A DNA stretch of 48,015 nucleotides from Candidatus Alloscybalousia intestinigallinarum (GCA_018716115.1 DVKF01000024.1:1-48015), one strand, 5' to 3'. Counted from the stretch's first letter, positions 16,144 to 27,044 are shown. The notes: generated from the letters alone by a model not told the origin. Translations and numbers: made by a program.

Positions 16144-16524
16144 ATGAAAGAATCAAAAGTAATAACATTTATCGGAGGATTCTATATATTTGGAGGTATT
16201 ATTATATTATTATCATTAATATTTAATGGTAGTGCTTTAAATATAGCTTTTGATTTGCCTAATGTACCAGATTATATCGTTAAGTTAATAGTAAGTCTTA
16301 TATATATACCATTAGGCTATTTATATATTAATAGAATTAAAAATTCAAATTGGGTTGTATTAGTATTAGCAATAATTTTTGGTTGTATTAGTGCTTCTTT
16401 AACAACAAAATATAACACACAGCCATTTATAGGAAATTTGGTATATTCTTGCTTTGTAATAGTTATGACTTTCTTAAAAAGAAAAGAATTTAAAAATGGT
16501 TTAAAAACTCTATTGAAAAAATAA
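16144..16524 (+). CDS. Polytopic membrane protein (126 aa)
   Basis: Four predicted membrane helices: about residues 7-28, 45-62, 70-88 and 97-115, with a basic C-terminus. GTGAGG precedes the ATG. It has its own extended -10 promoter. No family is recognised. It lies between relaxase and coupling-protein genes, where small membrane proteins of elements often act in entry exclusion or cell-envelope adjustment, but nothing in the sequence proves that. Confidence 0.6.
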   Translation: MKESKVITFIGGFYIFGGIIILLSLIFNGSALNIAFDLPNVPDYIVKLIVSLIYIPLGYLYINRIKNSNWVVLVLAIIFGCISASLTTKYNTQPFIGNLVYSCFVIVMTFLKRKEFKNGLKTLLKK

Positions 16525-16597
16525 TAAAAAAATCTTGAGCATTTAGTATTTGTTTTACTATTACAGTGTGGTAAAATTATAATTGGAGGTGTATTTC

Positions 16598-16837
16598 ATG
16601 GAAAAGAAACAAGTAAAGAAAATTGTAGCAATGGGAGTATCTTTAGTAGTTCTACTTATTCTTGGAATTATTTACTCACTTGTTTTCAATGATGGACGTT
16701 GGGTTAAAGAAATGTATATGCCAGATTATATTTTTTCTGTAAAAGATATTCCAATGTTTATTATTGGAGCACTGATAATTATATATGTTATTTATGTTTT
16801 AGTTGTTTGCATTAAAAATGCAAAAAATAAAAAGTAA
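16598..16837 (+). CDS. Small two-helix membrane protein (79 aa)
   Basis: ATG 16,598 with GGAGGTG nine bases upstream; the TTG at 16,583 would precede that site. Membrane helices lie at about 11-30 and 51-72, with a basic C-terminus. A TATAAT-like box lies shortly upstream. Followed by a terminator. Function unknown. Confidence 0.6.
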   Translation: MEKKQVKKIVAMGVSLVVLLILGIIYSLVFNDGRWVKEMYMPDYIFSVKDIPMFIIGALIIIYVIYVLVVCIKNAKNKK

Positions 16838-16859
16838 TACAAATTACAATTTATCGAGG

Positions 16860-16892
16860 AGATCAACTTAATATAGTTAGTTGGTCTTTTTT
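16860..16892 (+). terminator. Intrinsic terminator
   Basis: AGATCAACT (16,860-16,868) pairs with AGTTGGTCT (16,879-16,887) with one G-U pair, then five more T. Confidence 0.65.
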
Positions 16893-16913
16893 ATTGTGAA
16901 GAAAGGAAGAATT

Positions 16914-17051
16914 ATGATAAAGATTATTTTAATGGCAATAGGAGTGTTCTTATTGCTTTTTTTATATTGTGCTTGTGTTATATCAAGCAAGTGTTCAAGA
17001 GAGGAGGAAAAAGATGAACAGTTTAGAAAGCTACAAAATGTTATCAAATGA
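16914..17051 (+). CDS. Small membrane protein (45 aa)
   Basis: ATG after AAAGGAAG opens 45 codons: MIKIILMAIGVFLLLFLYCA, then CVISSKCSREEEKDEQFRKL and a short tail. One N-terminal membrane helix with three Cys (two in the helix end, one just after) is followed by a charged cytoplasmic tail. The 3' part overlaps the next gene in another frame. Small proteins of this shape recur in Gram-positive conjugative elements; function unknown. Confidence 0.6.
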   Translation: MIKIILMAIGVFLLLFLYCACVISSKCSREEEKDEQFRKLQNVIK

Positions 17052-17349
17052 AGATAAATCTAATTTAACAATTTATAGTATTTATGACAGCATTTATGAT
17101 GTTGCAAAAAATGAAGATATTAATATAAGTGATGATATAGTTACTGATATTAAAGAACTAGCTTATGACTTATATCTTGATGATGAATACATGAATTTAT
17201 CTGCACCTCAAATTGCTTTTTTCTTAACAGAGTGCTATGCAAAAGATAATTCTTTTATGGATAAAGTTGCTGATATGGATTACTCTGACATTTTACAAGC
17301 AGTTGATAATGATAATTATGATTTTTATCAAGATGAAATGGAAAGATAA
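17014..17349 (+). CDS. Acidic hypothetical protein (111 aa) with MER tail
   Basis: ATG 17,014 follows GAGGAGGAAA. Soluble, acidic and mostly helical (LSNEDKSNLTIYSIYDSIYD, then many Asp). It ends YQDEMER; the tail codons supply the ribosome site for the ORF starting two bases after its stop. Family unknown. Confidence 0.6.
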   Translation: MNSLESYKMLSNEDKSNLTIYSIYDSIYDVAKNEDINISDDIVTDIKELAYDLYLDDEYMNLSAPQIAFFLTECYAKDNSFMDKVADMDYSDILQAVDNDNYDFYQDEMER

Positions 17350-17351
17350 TT

Positions 17352-17489
17352 ATGTTTAAAAGGTTTAAGATATTATGGAGAAATTTTTGGGGTAGTAGAT
17401 ATTGGATATATGAAGATGAAACTTTAACTAAAGAATTACTTATATATCATAGAAAAATATATGTTAAGGAAATAAAGGAGGGAAAATAA
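17352..17489 (+). CDS. Small basic aromatic protein (45 aa)
   Basis: A short frame starting MFKRFKILWRNFWGSRYWIY and ending KEIKEGK. It starts two bases after the preceding stop, using GGAAAG in the upstream MER tail as ribosome site, and its last codons contain AAGGAGGG for the next gene. It is rich in Arg/Lys and Trp/Phe/Tyr in the first 20 residues, which could be membrane-interfacial. Function unknown; coupling on both sides supports a real gene. Confidence 0.5.
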   Translation: MFKRFKILWRNFWGSRYWIYEDETLTKELLIYHRKIYVKEIKEGK

Positions 17490-17490
17490 C

Positions 17491-17766
17491 ATGGATTTTT
17501 CAAAATTAAATTTAGAATTTGCTAATATGCAAAAAACAGTCGAAGATTATAACAAGATAATTACTTTGATTAATATGAAGATTAAAGATAATTTAAGGAC
17601 TGTCAGTAAATACGAAACGAAAATGAAAAATACAAAAAATAAATTAGAGAAAGATTTAGCACATTTATATATAACATCAATTAAATGTGAAACTGAATTT
17701 TTAGAAAGTTTAGTAAAGGAGGATAAAAATAATGAACGAGAATCAGGGAATACTAAAAATGTATAA
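17491..17766 (+). CDS. Coiled-coil hypothetical protein (91 aa)
   Basis: ATG one base after the previous stop, with AAGGAGGG upstream. Nearly the whole protein is predicted helix with heptad-like spacing (DYNKIITLINMKIKDNLR, YETKMKNTKNKLEKDL). No membrane segment. The 3' end overlaps the next gene by 35 bp. Unknown function. Confidence 0.6.
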   Translation: MDFSKLNLEFANMQKTVEDYNKIITLINMKIKDNLRTVSKYETKMKNTKNKLEKDLAHLYITSIKCETEFLESLVKEDKNNERESGNTKNV

Positions 17767-18127
17767 TGAAGAAGAAATAAAACAATTACTTAATAATAAC
17801 GAAAGGTTAGTATATATTGATGATGGGACTGATGAAATAGTAGCAAGGTATGAAGATTTACCAGATATTATTGTAGATGTAAATGAAAAACTTGGTCATA
17901 CTGAAAATTTAAAAGTATATGATTTTGATAATCAACTTCTTGATAAACCTATTTTAACAACAATAGGTTATTTTTTGGATAAATGTGATCCAAAAGTAAG
18001 AGAAGATATTATTGATAGATTAGTTAACTTACAAACTGGAGTAGAACAAATGAAAGATTATAAAGTAATTGATGAAGATATGCTATTTGATGTTAGAATT
18101 GCCATGGATGAAGAAATGGAAAGATAA
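17732..18127 (+). CDS. Acidic hypothetical protein (131 aa) with MER tail
   Basis: Start after AAAGGAGG. Acidic, with a possible beta N-terminus (ERLVYIDDGTDEIVARYEDL) and a helical C-terminal half. It ends DEEMER, and the tail carries the GGAAAG ribosome site for the coupling-protein gene that starts two bases after the stop. It may be translated in fixed ratio with the coupling protein. Family unknown. Confidence 0.6.
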   Translation: MNENQGILKMYNEEEIKQLLNNNERLVYIDDGTDEIVARYEDLPDIIVDVNEKLGHTENLKVYDFDNQLLDKPILTTIGYFLDKCDPKVREDIIDRLVNLQTGVEQMKDYKVIDEDMLFDVRIAMDEEMER

Positions 18128-18129
18128 TT

Positions 18130-20103
18130 ATGCCAATTCCTTATATTATCATTTTAGTTATAGTTGTATTAATAATTATCTTTTTATATTTTATTGAACC
18201 ACTTATAACTAGGCAGAAAATTAAAGATAATAATGAACATGGTAGTGCTAGGTGGTCAACTTTTCAAGAAATTAAGAAGAACTTTAGAAAAGAAAAAATA
18301 AGTAATATTGTTGAAAGTGGTTTTCCAGTTTATTATTCAAAGGATAATAAATATGTATGGTTTGATATGACAACACCTCATTGGATTTATCTAGGATCAA
18401 CTGGTAGTGGTAAAAGTGCGACAGCAGTTATTCCAGAATGCAGTTTTATAGCAACTGCCAAAAATAAAAAAAGTGTTTTTATCACTGATCCAAAGGGCGA
18501 AATCTTTTCTACAACAAGTAAGATGTTTAAAGATAATGGTTATAATGTATTTACATTAGATTTTAGAAATCCAGAGTTTTCTAATCATTCTAATTTACTT
18601 GAAACTGCAATTAATGAATATGAACTTTTTGATAAAAACGAGAAATTGAGTGATAAAGAAAAAGAAGAAGCACTAAAAATAAAATATAAAAATGAAGCAA
18701 TAACACATTATGCAGGGTGTAATCAAATAGTAAATGATATATGCACTATGATTATGGCTGATAAAACTGCAAAAGAGGCTTTTTGGAATAATAGTGCGAG
18801 TGATTTACTATATGGTATTATTTTTTTATTTTTAGAAGATTATGCCGATGGAAAAATTAAAAGAGAACAAATAACATTAACATCTATGAAAAAATTTCAA
18901 AATAGTTCTATGACAGATAAAAATATAAAATCATTAAGGAAATATGTAGAGGCAAAACCTTATGGATTTAAAAGTAAAGATAAATTAATACCAATTATTT
19001 CTACTAGTGAAAATACTTATAAAAGTATAACATCAATATTCAATGAAAGAATGACTTTGTTTGATGATGTAAATGTAGAAAATATAACATCAAATTCTGA
19101 CTTTGATTTTGATATATTAGGAAAAGAGCCAACAGTATTATATTGTTGCATACCAGACGAGTCAAAAATATATTATACTTTAGTATCAGTAGTAGTATCT
19201 TTGATTTATAAAAGATTAGTATTGTTATGTAATCAACAATCTAATAAAAGGTTACCAGTTGAACTTGTATTTTTACTTGATGAATTTGCAAATACACCAC
19301 CTTTACAGGACATTGAAACAATCGTATCAGTAGCTCGAAGTAGAGGAATGTATTTTCAATTTTTCTTACAAAGTTTTGCCCAACTTGATAATTTATATGG
19401 TAAAGAGGTTAGTCAAATAATACAAGATAACTGTGGACTTGCTTATTTAAAAACAAATACACAAGAAACAGCTGAAGCAATTAGTTCAAGACTTGGAACT
19501 CATGGAGTAGAAACCACCTCATTAAATTACTCTATTAGTTTACTTAATAATAATGGGAGTAAAGGCACAAGCCTTATTTCAAGAAGATTATTAACTGCTG
19601 ATGAGATAAAACAATTACATTATAAAACTATTATATTCCCAACAATAGGTTATCCAATCTTTCGTGATACAGTAATTTATCAAAAGTTTAGTTGTTATAA
19701 AAAGGGATTTATTGATAGAAAAATAAGACCACTTGAAAGACTAGCAAATACATACTATACAGTAGAACAATTAAAGGCTAATGATAAAGAAAGTAATCAA
19801 GAGCCTAAACTTGATACTGCTGAATCTAAAATTAAGACAAAGTTAGTATCGATAATAAATGAGGTATTAAAAGTCTTTGGCAAAATTGATTTTAATGTTG
19901 AATATGTTAAAGATGATGATAACATCATAGCCCAGTTATATTTAGCACCACCATTATCAACTAATGATTTAAAAGAGTTAGAAGAATTAAGTAGTAAATT
20001 AGATTTTTTCTATAATGCTATATCAGATAAAGGAAAAGTAAATCGTAAGAATAGAAACTCATTAATTGAGGTTTTTTTAGTTAATAAAGAAAAAGAAATG
20101 TGA
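18130..20103 (+). CDS. VirD4/TraG-type coupling protein
   Basis: A 657-aa inner-membrane ATPase that brings the relaxosome to the secretion channel. There is one N-terminal membrane helix (about 4-24). HGSARWST precedes Walker A LGSTGSGKSAT (89-98), then FITDPKGEIFSTTS, Walker B VELVFLLDEFAN, VARSRGMYFQFFLQSFAQL and the TraG/VirD4 C-terminal region. The first membrane helix is single, as in Gram-positive TcpA/VirD4 forms with short N-termini. The start is coupled to the MER-tailed gene upstream. Confidence 0.93.
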   Translation: MPIPYIIILVIVVLIIIFLYFIEPLITRQKIKDNNEHGSARWSTFQEIKKNFRKEKISNIVESGFPVYYSKDNKYVWFDMTTPHWIYLGSTGSGKSATAVIPECSFIATAKNKKSVFITDPKGEIFSTTSKMFKDNGYNVFTLDFRNPEFSNHSNLLETAINEYELFDKNEKLSDKEKEEALKIKYKNEAITHYAGCNQIVNDICTMIMADKTAKEAFWNNSASDLLYGIIFLFLEDYADGKIKREQITLTSMKKFQNSSMTDKNIKSLRKYVEAKPYGFKSKDKLIPIISTSENTYKSITSIFNERMTLFDDVNVENITSNSDFDFDILGKEPTVLYCCIPDESKIYYTLVSVVVSLIYKRLVLLCNQQSNKRLPVELVFLLDEFANTPPLQDIETIVSVARSRGMYFQFFLQSFAQLDNLYGKEVSQIIQDNCGLAYLKTNTQETAEAISSRLGTHGVETTSLNYSISLLNNNGSKGTSLISRRLLTADEIKQLHYKTIIFPTIGYPIFRDTVIYQKFSCYKKGFIDRKIRPLERLANTYYTVEQLKANDKESNQEPKLDTAESKIKTKLVSIINEVLKVFGKIDFNVEYVKDDDNIIAQLYLAPPLSTNDLKELEELSSKLDFFYNAISDKGKVNRKNRNSLIEVFLVNKEKEM

Positions 20104-20118
20104 AAGAAGGTGTAAAAA

Positions 20119-20567
20119 GTGAATAAAGAGTTTGTAAATGATTTTTTAATATAAGAGATGAAACTTTAAAAGATATTCAAGGTAATTCTTATGCTTGGAA
20201 TCGCTTTATTATTTACTGGTCTAAAATACTAGATGATTATAGTATTGATAATATTCTTAACTTATATTCTTACAATTCTAGTGGTAGAGTTTTTAAGACC
20301 TTTGATGATTGGAATAGTGAGGAAATTGGTAGAAGAATAAAACCTAAAAGTAGAGGAATCCCAATAATTGTTAATGATGCAAAAATATATGTATTTGATA
20401 TTAGACAAACTTATGGTAAAGAATATAGGACTTGGAATTATAATCACTATATTGATAAAGACATTTTAAATTATTATCAAGATAGTTATAATATTGAAAA
20501 TGATGATAGTAAAACATTATATGAAAATTTTTATGATACGTTTTATGAAATATCATTAAATCAAATA
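20119..20567 (+). pseudogene. 5' part of the methylase-helicase, out of frame at T TTT TTA
   Basis: A GTG at 20,119 after AAGGTG opens a frame ([12 protein letters not shown]) that stops at 20,152. From 20,142 the frame of the next large gene is open without any ATG, GTG or TTG until 20,568. It encodes about 142 residues of good protein, including [17 protein letters not shown] and YVFDIRQTY, resembling the N-terminal domain of ArdC-type antirestriction proteins. The two frames join exactly at T TTT TTA (20,142-20,148) by a -1 shift. This is either programmed frameshifting, or loss of one T from a T7 run (mutation or sequencing error). Confidence 0.6.
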
Positions 20568-23500
20568 ATGAATAATTATAAAACAATGTCATCAGATGAA
20601 GTGAAGTTCGTTGCTAAAACAATGACTTCACTTTTTTTAGCGAAATCTAATTTTAATATAAATAATCTTCCAACAGTTTATGAAATGCTGGAAAATATGG
20701 AAACTGATGATATTTTAAAGTGTATGCAGATAGCCAATAAAGAAACTGCAAACATATATAATGATTTTATAGAGAAAACTGATAATCTTATTTCCATACA
20801 AAATGTTATTCGGGAAAATGTACTTAATCAATTTAAAGAAGATACATTTATAAGTGAAGAACAAAAGCAGAACTTTATATCATCAATAGAACGAAATTCA
20901 TTCTTTAATAGTGAGCATATTGAAAATATCTATAATGGATATGTTACTAGATATGAACGTGCTTTTAAGAAAATGGTAAATAATATTGTAGATGAAATAA
21001 CTACTGAAAGCAATGTAGAAAGTATTAAAGAAACTAAAGTTGATGATAGTGAGGAGATTAATACTGATACATCTTCAATAAGTGATGAAGAAAATGTTAG
21101 AGAACAAATGTCATTATTTGCACCTAGAGAAGAAGAACTCGCAAATAAAATATGTGATATTTTCAATTCTTTTGATACAAAATACCAAAATACATTTGAA
21201 ATTAATAATGTGGAATTACAAAAGTGGGAACATATTAAAAGTAAAAAGAGAAATTTATCTATTATTTTAACAAGTTCTTTGATAGGAGAGTTTGCAGATA
21301 GAGATAATAGTTTTACTTATTTTAATAGTGATAAAACTGATGAAATAAAGTTAAATAATAGTATTGCAAATAATTATTTTTTACAAGAATTATATAAAGA
21401 TAAAGATTTTTCAATATCATTTACTCCTAGTATGATTCATATATTTTGGCATAACTTTGATGATAAAACTTTTGATATGAATATTCCTAGTACAAAACTA
21501 GTAGATCAAAGTGAGATAGATAATCAAGAGTTAGAAAAAATTGATGATGAAATATCTACAATTAATAACGATAAAGAAATTGATTATAAAGTAACAACAG
21601 CTGAAATAATACCTACTCGTGATGGTATTGAAACGAATGTTATAGAAGAACATACATATAATACTGCTGGAGAAGAAATAGAAGAATATCCTAAAATTAA
21701 TTATCATATTGATGATGATAAAGTTGATACAAGTTTTGGTGCAAAAACAAGATTTGAAGATAATGTAAAAGCAATAGAACTATTAAAAAAGTTAGAAACC
21801 GAAAATAGGAATGCAACTAAAGAAGAACAAGATGTTTTAGCACGATATGTTGGCTGGGGTGGAATCTCTGATGCTTTTGATGAGAGAAAAGAAAATTGGA
21901 AGAGTGAGAGAGAAAGGTTAAAATTACTTTTAAGTGATGAAGAATATAAATCAGCATCTCATTCTACATTATCTTCTTTTTATACTCCAAATGTTGCGAT
22001 AGATGGAATATATAAAGCCTTAAAACAATTTGGTTTTGAAAAAGGTAATATTTTAGAGCCTAGTTGTGGTATTGGAAATTTCTTTGGTAGATTACCTAAT
22101 GAATTTGCAAACTCTAAATTATATGGAATAGAGTTAGATAGTATAAGTGGTAGAATTGCTAAAAAACTTTATCCTAATGCAAAAATAGAAATAAGTGGTT
22201 ATGAGGAATCTAAAGTTAGTGATGACTTATTTGATGTGGCAGTTGGCAATGTCCCTTTTGGTAGTAATACAGTTTATGATAGAAGATATAAAGATAAGTT
22301 TTTAATTCATGATTATTTCTTCCAAAAGACATTAGATAAAGTTAGAGATGGAGGAATAATTGCTTTTATAACTACTGATGGAACTCTTGATAAAAAAGAT
22401 ACGAAGGTAAGAGAATATATTGCAAAAAGGGCAGAGTTTTTAGGAGCATTAAGATTACCAAATAATATGTTTACAGGTAATGCCAATGCTAAAGTTACAT
22501 CGGATATTATTTTCCTAAAAAAACGTGATGACTTAAAACATGATGTAAGTGATGAAAATTGGATTTATACAAGTGAATATGATGATGGAATAACAATTAA
22601 TAATTATTATATTGATAATCCTGATATGATGCTTGGTAAAATGGAATTACATTCAACTGCTTATGGTTTTGACAATACATTAAGTCCAGTAGATGAAGAT
22701 ATTAATGTTTTAATGAATAAGGCATTAGAAAAGTTACCAAATAATATCTATGAACAAAATACCTTTATTCAAAATGAAGATAATGACTACGAGGTACTTG
22801 ATGCTGATGATAGTGTTAAGAATAATGCTTTTGTTATTATAAATCATGATGGTAAAGATATAATTTATCAAAGGTCTTTTTCTAGTTTAGTTCCTTATTC
22901 TATTCAAGAGGGAATGGTAGCAAAAAGAATAATTGGTCTTTGTAAAGTAAAGAATGCTTTAAGAGAGGTTTTTGACATACAACTTAATGATGGTAGTGAT
23001 GAAGAATTATCTTTAGCACAAGAAAAATTAAGTAAAGAGTATGATGAATTTTATAAAAAGTATGGCTATATAAACGATAGTGTAAATGCAAGAGCCTTTG
23101 ATAGTGATCCAGATTATTATTTACTTACATCTATTGAAAATAAAATTAGTAAAGATGATGAAGAAAATGATAAACCTAAATATGGAAAAGGAGATGTATT
23201 TACAAAGAGAACTATCAGAAAAAGTAAAAAGATAACAAGTGCAGAAAATGCTGAAGAAGCATTAAGGTATTCACTTAACAATCGTGGGTGTGTTGATTTT
23301 GAATATATGAAAACATTATATCCAAAAGAGGAAAGTGAAATCATTGATGAACTTGATAATTTAATTTATCAAGATCCTGAAAAGATAAATGATTTTAATT
23401 ATGGTTGGGTAATAGCCAGTGAATATTTAAGTGGTAATGTAAAACAAAAATTAAATTATGCTAAAACAGTTAATGAGGATAATAAGTTTGATAGGAATAT

Positions 23501-26465
23501 AGAGGCACTTGAAAGAGTACAACCTAGACCACTTGAATATGATGAAATAAGTATTAAATTAGGCTCTACTTGGATACCAGAAGATGTATATCATGAGTTT
23601 TGCTGTGAACTTTTAGATATTCCTAGTTGGAATAAGAGTCAACTAAAGATTAAATATGCAAAAGAGGTCAATACTTGGTTATTTCAAGCTAGTGGCTTAT
23701 ATGGATATGGAGTAAAAAATACAAGCACTTGGGGAACAGATAGAGCAGATGCTTTATCTTTAATTAAAAACTCTTTAAATCTACAAAGTGTAACTGTTTA
23801 TGATAAGTTAGAAGATGAAAGGCGAGTTGTAAATCCAGTAGAAACTGCTAATGCTAGAGAAAAACAAGAGGCAATAAAGCAAGAGTTTAAAGAATGGATT
23901 TGGAAAGATGAAGATAGAAGAAATAGACTTGTAAAATTATACAATGAACAATTTAATTGTATGAAAGAAAGAGAATATGATGGTAGTCATTTAACTTTTG
24001 ATGGTATGAATCCAAATATAGAACTTCGACCACATCAAAAAAATGCAGTTGCTCGTGTTTTATATGGTGGTAATACTTTACTTGCTCATGCAGTTGGTGC
24101 TGGTAAAACTTATGAATGTATTGCTAGTGCAATGGAATTAAAGAGATTAGGTATAGTTAGTAAGCCAATGTTTGTTGTGCCGAATCATTTGTTAGGTCAA
24201 TGGGCTAATGAAATTTTAAAATTATATCCTACTGCGAATATATTAGTTGCAACACAAAAAGATTTTGAAAAAACAAGAAGAAAAAAACTTATGGGAAAAA
24301 TAGCGACAGGAGAATGGGATGCAGTTTTAATTGCTCACTCTAGTTTTGGATTAATTCCTATGAGTAAAGAATACGAACAAAAACACATGGAAGGACAAAT
24401 AGAAGAAGTAGTTAATGCGATTGAAAGAATAAAAGCAGAAACTAATGATAGTTTAAGTGTAAAGAAACTAGAACAAATTAAAACTAGCATGGATACCAAA
24501 CTAAAATCGTTAATTGATAGACCAAAAGATGATGTAGTAACATTTGAAGAATTAGGTGTCGATGAATTAATTGTTGATGAGGCACACTTGTTTAAAAACT
24601 TACCTATGTTTTCTAAAATAAGAAATGTTGCTGGAATAAATAATAGTGAATCTAAAAAAGCAACAGATTTATTTATGAAGATAAGTTATGTATTAGAAAA
24701 TAATGGTGGTAAAGGTGCAGTTTTTGCAACAGGTACTCCTATTTCTAACTCTATGGGTGAATTATTTGTAATGCAAAAATATTTGCAACTTGATAGATTG
24801 CGAGAAATGGGACTTGAACATTTTGATGAGTGGGCATCAACTTTTGGAGAAATTGTTAATAGTTTTGAAATTGCTCCAGATGGTAGTGGTTTTAGAACAA
24901 AAGCAAGATTTGCTCAATTTTTTAATATTCCTGAACTAATGACATTATTTAAAGAAATAGCTGATATTCAAACATCTAAAATGTTGGATTTACCAGTACC
25001 TAAATTAAAAGGAGGAGATTATAAAACAGTAGTTGCTCCAAAGAGTGAAGAACTTGCTGAATATGTTAATAAATTAGCAGAACGTAGTGAAATTATTAGG
25101 AATGGTTGTGATCCAAGAGAAGATAATATGCTTTTAGTAACTAATGATGGTAGAAAAGCAGCACTCGATTTAAGAATGATAGATTCTAGTATGCCAGATT
25201 TACCTAATTCAAAAATAAATATGGCAGTAGAAAATATTTATAGAATATGGTTAGAAAACAAAGAGGACAAGTTAACACAACTTGTCTTTTGTGATTTATC
25301 TACTCCTAAAAATGATGGTTCTTTTAATGTATATGATGATATTAAAAATAAACTTATTGCTAGAGGAGTACCAGCAGATGAAATCGAGTATATTCATAAT
25401 GCAAAAACTAATCCTCAAAAATTAAAACTTTTTGAAGATATGCGAAATGGAACGAAAAGAATTTTGGTAGGATCAACTTCTAAAATGGGAGCAGGAATGA
25501 ATGTTCAAGACAAGTTAATTGCTTTACATCATTTAGATTGTCCATGGCGACCATCTGATATTGAACAACGTGAAGGAAGAATTTTAAGACAAGGTAATCA
25601 AAATGATGAAGTAGAAATATATCGTTATGTTACTGAAGGCAGTTTTGATGCTTACTCTTATCAATTAATCCAAACAAAAGCAACTTTCATTAATCAAATA
25701 ATGTCTAATAGTAGTGGTGGTGGAAGAACTGCCGAAGATTTAGATAGAGATACACTTACTTATGCAGAGGTTAAAGCACTTGCTAGTGGTAATCCATTAA
25801 TTCTTGAAAAGTTTAAAGTAGAAAACGAATTAAAACAATTATATTTATCTAAAAGTAGATATGATAAATCACATATTGAACTTGAGGCAAAATATAATAC
25901 TGAATTACCAAGAGAACTAAAATATAAAAAGCAATATTTAAGTGGTCTTGAAGAAGATATAAAAAATGTAAAAGACTTGTCTGCTGATAATTTTGTAATT
26001 ACTATTAGAGATAAAATTTATGATTCTAGAAAAGATGCTAGCACAAAATTTTATGAAAGTTTTTCTCTTTTAAAACCGAGAGAGGAAACTAAACTCGGCG
26101 AAATAAGTGGTTTTGATATTGTTGGTACTAAAGATGAATTGTGGTATAAGCCAGTTATTTATATAAAAGGTGCAGGAAAATATAAAGTTGAAATTAATAA
26201 TACTGATGAAATAGGTAATATCTTAAAGTTAGAAAATATGCTAAAAAGTTTTGATAATAAAATTGGTACTGTAAAAGACCAAATTGCTTATACCGAAAAA
26301 CAACTTATAGATTGCAAAGAAGAACTTGATAAACCGTTTACACAGCAAGAGAGAATTAGAGAATTGCAAAAAGAGAAAGCAAGAATTGATAGTGAACTTG
26401 ATTTAGATAAACAAGAAAACACTAGGAGTGTCGAAAAAACTAATGAAGATGAAATGGAGAGATAG
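20568..26465 (+). CDS. DarB-like N6-methylase/SNF2-helicase antirestriction protein
   Basis: 1965 aa from the first in-frame ATG; about 2115 aa if the upstream 20,119-20,567 segment is joined. Methylase domain: motif [14 protein letters not shown] (about 494-506) and motif [11 protein letters not shown] (about 556). SNF2 helicase domain: Walker A AVGAGKT (about 1175), VDEAHLFKN (about 1335), FATGTPISN, and the motif V/VI stretch ending [12 protein letters not shown] (about 1666). The C-terminal 250 residues are coiled coil. Fused methylase-helicase proteins (DarB of phage P1 and ICE relatives) protect incoming DNA from restriction. It ends NEDEMER, and the next start is two bases after the stop. 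Confidence 0.88.
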   Translation: MNNYKTMSSDEVKFVAKTMTSLFLAKSNFNINNLPTVYEMLENMETDDILKCMQIANKETANIYNDFIEKTDNLISIQNVIRENVLNQFKEDTFISEEQKQNFISSIERNSFFNSEHIENIYNGYVTRYERAFKKMVNNIVDEITTESNVESIKETKVDDSEEINTDTSSISDEENVREQMSLFAPREEELANKICDIFNSFDTKYQNTFEINNVELQKWEHIKSKKRNLSIILTSSLIGEFADRDNSFTYFNSDKTDEIKLNNSIANNYFLQELYKDKDFSISFTPSMIHIFWHNFDDKTFDMNIPSTKLVDQSEIDNQELEKIDDEISTINNDKEIDYKVTTAEIIPTRDGIETNVIEEHTYNTAGEEIEEYPKINYHIDDDKVDTSFGAKTRFEDNVKAIELLKKLETENRNATKEEQDVLARYVGWGGISDAFDERKENWKSERERLKLLLSDEEYKSASHSTLSSFYTPNVAIDGIYKALKQFGFEKGNILEPSCGIGNFFGRLPNEFANSKLYGIELDSISGRIAKKLYPNAKIEISGYEESKVSDDLFDVAVGNVPFGSNTVYDRRYKDKFLIHDYFFQKTLDKVRDGGIIAFITTDGTLDKKDTKVREYIAKRAEFLGALRLPNNMFTGNANAKVTSDIIFLKKRDDLKHDVSDENWIYTSEYDDGITINNYYIDNPDMMLGKMELHSTAYGFDNTLSPVDEDINVLMNKALEKLPNNIYEQNTFIQNEDNDYEVLDADDSVKNNAFVIINHDGKDIIYQRSFSSLVPYSIQEGMVAKRIIGLCKVKNALREVFDIQLNDGSDEELSLAQEKLSKEYDEFYKKYGYINDSVNARAFDSDPDYYLLTSIENKISKDDEENDKPKYGKGDVFTKRTIRKSKKITSAENAEEALRYSLNNRGCVDFEYMKTLYPKEESEIIDELDNLIYQDPEKINDFNYGWVIASEYLSGNVKQKLNYAKTVNEDNKFDRNIEALERVQPRPLEYDEISIKLGSTWIPEDVYHEFCCELLDIPSWNKSQLKIKYAKEVNTWLFQASGLYGYGVKNTSTWGTDRADALSLIKNSLNLQSVTVYDKLEDERRVVNPVETANAREKQEAIKQEFKEWIWKDEDRRNRLVKLYNEQFNCMKEREYDGSHLTFDGMNPNIELRPHQKNAVARVLYGGNTLLAHAVGAGKTYECIASAMELKRLGIVSKPMFVVPNHLLGQWANEILKLYPTANILVATQKDFEKTRRKKLMGKIATGEWDAVLIAHSSFGLIPMSKEYEQKHMEGQIEEVVNAIERIKAETNDSLSVKKLEQIKTSMDTKLKSLIDRPKDDVVTFEELGVDELIVDEAHLFKNLPMFSKIRNVAGINNSESKKATDLFMKISYVLENNGGKGAVFATGTPISNSMGELFVMQKYLQLDRLREMGLEHFDEWASTFGEIVNSFEIAPDGSGFRTKARFAQFFNIPELMTLFKEIADIQTSKMLDLPVPKLKGGDYKTVVAPKSEELAEYVNKLAERSEIIRNGCDPREDNMLLVTNDGRKAALDLRMIDSSMPDLPNSKINMAVENIYRIWLENKEDKLTQLVFCDLSTPKNDGSFNVYDDIKNKLIARGVPADEIEYIHNAKTNPQKLKLFEDMRNGTKRILVGSTSKMGAGMNVQDKLIALHHLDCPWRPSDIEQREGRILRQGNQNDEVEIYRYVTEGSFDAYSYQLIQTKATFINQIMSNSSGGGRTAEDLDRDTLTYAEVKALASGNPLILEKFKVENELKQLYLSKSRYDKSHIELEAKYNTELPRELKYKKQYLSGLEEDIKNVKDLSADNFVITIRDKIYDSRKDASTKFYESFSLLKPREETKLGEISGFDIVGTKDELWYKPVIYIKGAGKYKVEINNTDEIGNILKLENMLKSFDNKIGTVKDQIAYTEKQLIDCKEELDKPFTQQERIRELQKEKARIDSELDLDKQENTRSVEKTNEDEMER

Positions 26466-26467
26466 AA

Positions 26468-27028
26468 ATGAATTTAAAAGATGAATTGTCAAAATTTTTT
26501 TCCAATAGTTTTAACAAACGTAAAGCCCCCGAGTATGACAGAATATTATCGTGTAGTTTCAAAGGAGAAGTAAAGGGAGCTTTTATGACAACTGATTGCA
26601 CTACTGTAAAACTTTTACCAAGTAAATGTAAAACAGGATTAATTGATATTGGAGAAATATTAGATGCTGAGTTTGATAATAGTGAATCATATCATCATAA
26701 AGCAATAATATTTTGCGATAAAGATAACGTAGTGTGTGTTTATAATAGCAAAAATGATAGTTATTTTGAAGATGGATATGAGTATTTTGAGCCAGCTGAA
26801 CAAAGATTGTATATTAGATGTAATAGTGATGCTTCTTATGAGGCATTGAAAAACTTTATTAATCAAAGTAGTAAATATCATAATTTTGCCAAATATGAAT
26901 ATGAAATTCCTAGAAAGAAAGCATTTGAAAAGATGTTTACTGCAAATGAAAGTGTTATAGATGATATTAAAGATAATGATTTAATGTTAGTAGAAGAAAG
27001 AAATAATCTTGAACAAATGGAAAGATGA
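26468..27028 (+). CDS. Hypothetical protein (186 aa), MNLKDEL start and MER tail
   Basis: Begins MNLKDELSKFF, the same seven-residue head as the gene at 7105, then diverges. Beta-rich middle (GEVKGAFMTTDCTTVKLL, KAIIFCDKDNVVCVYNS) with four Cys and an acidic helical C-terminal third. It ends LEQMER although no gene follows for over 200 bp, so here the tail is not needed as a ribosome site. Family unknown. It closes the coupling-protein/helicase operon. Confidence 0.55.
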   Translation: MNLKDELSKFFSNSFNKRKAPEYDRILSCSFKGEVKGAFMTTDCTTVKLLPSKCKTGLIDIGEILDAEFDNSESYHHKAIIFCDKDNVVCVYNSKNDSYFEDGYEYFEPAEQRLYIRCNSDASYEALKNFINQSSKYHNFAKYEYEIPRKKAFEKMFTANESVIDDIKDNDLMLVEERNNLEQMER

Positions 27029-27044
27029 TTTTTTTGTTAAAAAT

